The notes below the pieces were generated by a model. That model saw nothing but the letters and a program-made list of their open reading frames with translations. It did no database searches and had not been told where the DNA came from. The position numbers and the translations under genes were made by a program. A stretch of DNA of 64,000 nt from Dyadobacter sp. Leaf189 (lineage in GTDB: Bacteria; Bacteroidota; Bacteroidia; Cytophagales; Spirosomataceae). Positions within the stretch are counted from its first letter, which is position 1, and each line of letters begins with the position of its first letter. The stretch spans positions 248,268 through 312,267 of the forward strand of contig NZ_LMPS01000007.1 of assembly GCF_001424405.1 (NCBI RefSeq), written 5' to 3'. Shown one piece after another: positions 60,695-64,000 of the stretch.

Positions 60695-61317
60695 TGAAGT
60701 TTGAGACGATGAAATTTAAGAGTTTATATAAAGGTCTGTTTGTTGCTGCTGTGTTCTTGTCAGCTGTATCGAGCTGTAAGAAGGATCCAAGTGATCCTGG
60801 AAAAGAATATGCGCCTAATATGTACTTGCCAGTAGGTTACGAACCTTACAAGCAAGAAAAGGCAAATCCAATCAACCCGATGGGCTTGACAATGAGATTG
60901 CCGGTTGCAGGTACAGTAGCGAGGAGGAACTACAAAACAACGTTTGGAGAAAGCGATTCTGCAACTGTTGATCTGATGGTTTACAACATACCGGCTGACA
61001 GTATCTCAATTGCTGAAAAGGTTTTGAAAAATCCGATTCCTTTTAATGAAGGTACTTTGGCTGAGGGGAAAGTTTTGTACGAAAGATACTGCCAGCATTG
61101 TCACGGTGCTACTGGCGCTGGCGATGGTAAGGTCGGTGCCATGTATAAAGGGGTACCTAATTACGCCAGTGATGCTTATAAGACTATGAATGAAGGTCAT
61201 ATCTTTCACGTGATTACATACGGAAAAGCCCGGATGTGGCCACATGGATCTCAGATAGATCCTGCTGAGCGCTGGAAAATTGTACACTATGTACAGAAGC
61301 TTCAGAAAGGAGCATAA
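60694..61317 (+). CDS. actE: Alternative complex III subunit ActE, monohaem cytochrome c lipoprotein
   Basis: 207 aa from ATG 60694 (overlaps actD by one base); ATG 60709 is an alternative that gives a normal-length lipoprotein signal. Lipobox SAVSSC with Cys28. One haem site CQHCH at 133-137, with a likely axial Met in ARMWPHGSQ. Lipid-anchored on the periplasmic face of ACIII, it is expected to pass electrons on from the complex towards the oxidase. Confidence 0.93.
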   Translation: MKFETMKFKSLYKGLFVAAVFLSAVSSCKKDPSDPGKEYAPNMYLPVGYEPYKQEKANPINPMGLTMRLPVAGTVARRNYKTTFGESDSATVDLMVYNIPADSISIAEKVLKNPIPFNEGTLAEGKVLYERYCQHCHGATGAGDGKVGAMYKGVPNYASDAYKTMNEGHIFHVITYGKARMWPHGSQIDPAERWKIVHYVQKLQKGA

Positions 61318-61350
61318 CATTAAATTGATTAACAGAAATATAATTAGATA

Positions 61351-62715
61351 ATGGCATCAGCACATTCGATTCCTTCTATTGAAGAACGGTTTGAATTTAC
61401 ATCGGGAGCTAAGAGGAATTTACTAATAGGCGGTGGTGTAGGATTAGCCCTGATAGCTTTGGGAGCATATTTGGCAGCTACTGGCGGAGGCGGACATGAA
61501 GCTGCGGCACATGGCGCAGAACATGCTGCTGCGGCTGTGGGTCATGGAGCTGCTGAACATGGTGCATCCGGTCATGGAGCAGTAAGTGCGGCAGCGGGTA
61601 GTCATCATGAAAAGAGCTGGGTCGCCAGAATTTGGGCGAACCTGTGGGTGAACGGCGTCTACTTTACTGGAATGTCAGTTATCGGAATGTTCTTCATTTC
61701 TTATAACTACCTGGCGCAAGCAGGATGGTCAGCTGTTTTCAAAAGAGTACCCGAAGCTCTACCAGCATTTTTGCCATTTACAGGAGTTGTATTACTGCTT
61801 ACATTCATTTTTGGTGGACATGATCTTTTTCACTGGACGCACGAAGGTTTGTATGAAGTGGGAGGTCCCGAATATGACCGCATTATTGCAGGTAAAAGAG
61901 GATTTCTAAATACCCCTTTTTTCCTGATCAGACTTGTTATCTATTTTGTTGTGTGGTACGGCTTGTGGAGAGTGATACGTAATCTGTCTTTGCAGGAAGA
62001 TGAAATCGGAGGTACTGAATTCTATGAAAAATCAATACGTTTTGGTACAGCTTTCCTTGTAGTGTTTGGTGTAACATCATCTACTTCTGCATGGGATTTC
62101 GTGATGTCTATTGACACACACTGGTTTAGTACCATGTTTGGTTGGTATACATTAGCTAGCTGGCACGTTGCAGGATTAGCAGTTATTACATTGACTGTTG
62201 TTATGCTGAGAGAAAGAGGTTATCTGAGAGCAGTTAACTCCAGTCACATGCGTGATCTTGGAAAATTTGTATTTGCCTTCAGTATTTTCTGGACGTACGT
62301 TTGGTTCGCTCAATTTCTTTTGATCTACTACGCTAACCTTCCGGAAGAGACGATTTACTTTATCGAACGTTTCAGAGGATATGGTGGATTCTATAAAGCT
62401 CCGTTCTTTATCACCTTGTTTTTGAACTTCTTCTTTCCATTCCTGGTATTAATGACCCGCGATGCAAAGTATACACATTCAATTTTGAAAGTGGCTTGCT
62501 GGAGCGTAATCATCGGTCATTATATGGATTTTTACACGAATATTATGCCTGGATCAGTTGGAGCAGGCGCTGAACTCGGAGCTTTGGAGTGGGGATTCTT
62601 CCTTTTGTTCCTTTGTGCATTTGCATATACTATCGCAAGCCAATTGGAGAAAGCTAATCTGATCCCGCGTAACCACCCTATGTTGGAGGAATCATTGCAT
62701 CACGATATTGCCTAA
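61351..62715 (+). CDS. actF: Alternative complex III subunit ActF
   Basis: 454 aa with about ten membrane helices and NrfD-like relationship to ActC (for example GTAFLVVFGVTSSTSAWDFV, FWTYVWFAQFLLIYYANLPE). An unusual Ala/Gly/His-rich segment at residues about 46-88 carries eight His and no charged residues other than Glu; most family members are shorter there. ActF is the second quinol-subunit-like membrane component, proposed to help move protons. Starts 33 bp after actE; its stop is 21 bp before coxB's likely ATG. Confidence 0.92.
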   Translation: MASAHSIPSIEERFEFTSGAKRNLLIGGGVGLALIALGAYLAATGGGGHEAAAHGAEHAAAAVGHGAAEHGASGHGAVSAAAGSHHEKSWVARIWANLWVNGVYFTGMSVIGMFFISYNYLAQAGWSAVFKRVPEALPAFLPFTGVVLLLTFIFGGHDLFHWTHEGLYEVGGPEYDRIIAGKRGFLNTPFFLIRLVIYFVVWYGLWRVIRNLSLQEDEIGGTEFYEKSIRFGTAFLVVFGVTSSTSAWDFVMSIDTHWFSTMFGWYTLASWHVAGLAVITLTVVMLRERGYLRAVNSSHMRDLGKFVFAFSIFWTYVWFAQFLLIYYANLPEETIYFIERFRGYGGFYKAPFFITLFLNFFFPFLVLMTRDAKYTHSILKVACWSVIIGHYMDFYTNIMPGSVGAGAELGALEWGFFLLFLCAFAYTIASQLEKANLIPRNHPMLEESLHHDIA

Positions 62716-62736
62716 TTGCAAAACCAGTTTATTATC

Positions 62737-63849
62737 ATGTATATCATTATCGCGTTAGTTGCTCTTCTTTTTATCGTTCTAGTAGGTGTCGTTGTATCGA
62801 AGCTGCAGGGTGTACTGAAGGGCATTAATAAAGCAGAGTCAACAGAAGTTGATACTTCCGGAAACAAGGTTAATGGCGCTATGTTTATCATCGTGCTTCT
62901 GATTGGAGCTGTTGCTATCACATGGTCATATCTTCATGCTCGTGAATTCTTCTTGCCTGAAGCATCTTCTATACATGGACGGAGAACGGATGATCTGTTT
63001 TGGTTCTCAATGGGAATTCTGACCATTCCATTCATTATTGTCAACTTCCTTATTTTCTTTTTCGCATGGAAGTATCAGCATAAAAAGGATCACCGTGCCA
63101 CCTTCTATCCTGAGAACCACAGACTAGAATTGATCTGGACTATTGTTCCGGCAGTTGTTATGGCTCTATTGGTTTTTACAGGTTGGAAAGCCTGGTCTGA
63201 CATTACTTCTGATGCACCAAGAGATGCAGAGGTAATTGAGATCACAGGTAAGCAATTCAACTGGATTGCAAGATATTCGGGAGTGAGTGACAACAAGCTT
63301 GGGAATTATAACTACAAGCTGATCGATCCGCAGAACGAAGTTGGTATTGACTTGTCTGACGAAAATTCATTTGATGATTTTACCAATCCAAGTGAGCTGC
63401 ATATTCCTGTAAATCGTCCTGTTTTATTAAAAATCAGAGCACGTGATGTATTGCACAGTGTTTTCATCCCACACATGAGGGTTAAAATGGATGCGGTACC
63501 AGGTATGCCAACAAAGTTCTGGTTCGTTCCGGACAAGACTACCGCTGAGATGCGCGCTGAATTAGGTGATCCTAAGTTTGATTATGAAATAGCTTGTGCC
63601 GAGGTTTGCGGACAAGGACATTTTTCAATGAAGATGCGTTTGGTAGTTGAAGATGAAGCCTCTTATAAGAAATGGTGTGCGGAACAAGCTACGTTCCTTC
63701 AGACTTATCCCGAGTATCTTGCAAAGGTACCTGAGAATCTGAAGGCCAAGGCAATGAAGTACGTGCCGGCTGAGGCAGCTGCACCTGCAGCACCAGCAGA
63801 CAGCACAACTTCAGGAGGAGGAGTAGGAACAAGTTCTAGTCTACGCTAA
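62737..63849 (+). CDS. coxB: Cytochrome c oxidase subunit II
   Basis: 370 aa from ATG 62737 (TTG 62716 directly after the actF stop is in frame). Hydrophobic segments at about 3-20, 46-66, 86-110 and 132-150, more than the usual two. The CuA domain is complete: His240 in LHSVFIPHMRVKMDAVPG and Cys287, Cys291, His295 and Met298 in ACAEVCGQGHFSMKM. The C-terminal ~45 residues are low-complexity Ala/Pro/Ser/Gly. It receives electrons at CuA in the periplasm and passes them to subunit I. The direct link to ACIII genes points to a supercomplex. Confidence 0.95.
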   Translation: MYIIIALVALLFIVLVGVVVSKLQGVLKGINKAESTEVDTSGNKVNGAMFIIVLLIGAVAITWSYLHAREFFLPEASSIHGRRTDDLFWFSMGILTIPFIIVNFLIFFFAWKYQHKKDHRATFYPENHRLELIWTIVPAVVMALLVFTGWKAWSDITSDAPRDAEVIEITGKQFNWIARYSGVSDNKLGNYNYKLIDPQNEVGIDLSDENSFDDFTNPSELHIPVNRPVLLKIRARDVLHSVFIPHMRVKMDAVPGMPTKFWFVPDKTTAEMRAELGDPKFDYEIACAEVCGQGHFSMKMRLVVEDEASYKKWCAEQATFLQTYPEYLAKVPENLKAKAMKYVPAEAAAPAAPADSTTSGGGVGTSSSLR

Positions 63850-63877
63850 TTAGTAAATTTAAATACATTAAAAGTAT

Positions 63878-64000
63878 ATGTCAGCTATTGAAGGATTGGA
63901 AACAGCTCACCATCACGCAGGGGAGCATGATCACCACCATGAAGCACAAAACTTTTGGCAGAAATATGTATTTTCTGAGGACCATAAAGTCATAGCAAAA
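63878..64000 (+). CDS. coxA: Cytochrome c oxidase subunit I, N-terminal fragment
   Basis: ATG at 63878, 28 bp after coxB; 41 codons are in the window and the frame is open to the edge. The start is MSAIEGLETAHHHAGEHDHH followed by the conserved FWQKYVFSEDHKVIAK that precedes the first helix of subunit I. Seven His lie in residues 11-21, an unusual His-rich lead. Identification rests on the SEDHKVIAK motif and gene order. Confidence 0.88.
   Translation, partial: MSAIEGLETAHHHAGEHDHHHEAQNFWQKYVFSEDHKVIAK

Overview
The window reads as a piece of a Bacteroidota chromosome, most likely from the Cytophagales (a Dyadobacter- or Spirosoma-like genus; this is inference from gene content, no search was run). 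The signs are: an alternative complex III operon (actABCDEF) running into cytochrome c oxidase genes; Bacteroidota-style -7 promoter elements (TAnnTTTG) and few Shine-Dalgarno sequences; DUF3078, DUF1573, DUF1080 and DUF2520 proteins; a fused E1 alpha/beta 2-oxoacid dehydrogenase; and a TraR/DksA-type protein with an incomplete zinc finger. Nearly all of it is coding. I see no prophage, insertion sequence or CRISPR array.

Layout. 1-5.1 kb: end of an FKBP-type isomerase, then on the minus strand a fused 2-oxoacid dehydrogenase E1 followed by a PglC/PglD/PglE-like trio (sugar-phosphate transferase, acetyltransferase, aminotransferase). 5.3-13.3 kb: envelope and metabolism genes (DUF1573 protein, LptD-like protein, amidase, MlaD/MCE protein, acyl-CoA carboxylase, beta-hydroxyacid dehydrogenase). 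13.4-18.4 kb: accessory stretch with a coiled-coil protein, a two-hydrolase fusion, a DUF4160/DUF2442 pair, a lone antitoxin-like protein, a DUF1338 enzyme and ProC. 18.7-25.6 kb: a three-gene unit of transglutaminase-amidoligase (DUF2126), circularly permuted ATP-grasp plus alpha-E, and a second transglutaminase. This is a predicted but poorly characterised peptide-bond-forming system and the most interesting locus here. 25.8-33.8 kb: mixed housekeeping and surface genes (PdhB, DksA-like, SbcD, deacetylase, acyltransferase, KdsC-like, DUF2520, DUF1080, outer-membrane protein).

33.9-36.6 kb: rplM-rpsI-rpsB-tsf. 36.7-38.7 kb: ECF-like sigma factor, DUF3078 protein, MscL. 38.8-47.5 kb: the second half of the division and cell-wall cluster (murD-ftsW-murG-murC-ftsQ-ftsA-ftsZ). 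47.6-53.8 kb: FMN reductase, accD with a tightly linked radical SAM gene, NTF2-like protein, smpB, HNH protein, rpsA, then tRNA-Cys(GCA). 54.2-64 kb: the respiratory operon actA-B-C-D-E-F-coxB-coxA, passing electrons from quinol through multi-haem cytochromes to the terminal oxidase; the window ends inside coxA.

Repeats are few but notable: a 28-bp-arm palindrome between dksA and sbcD, and related sequence apparently absorbed in frame into the DUF2126 gene.
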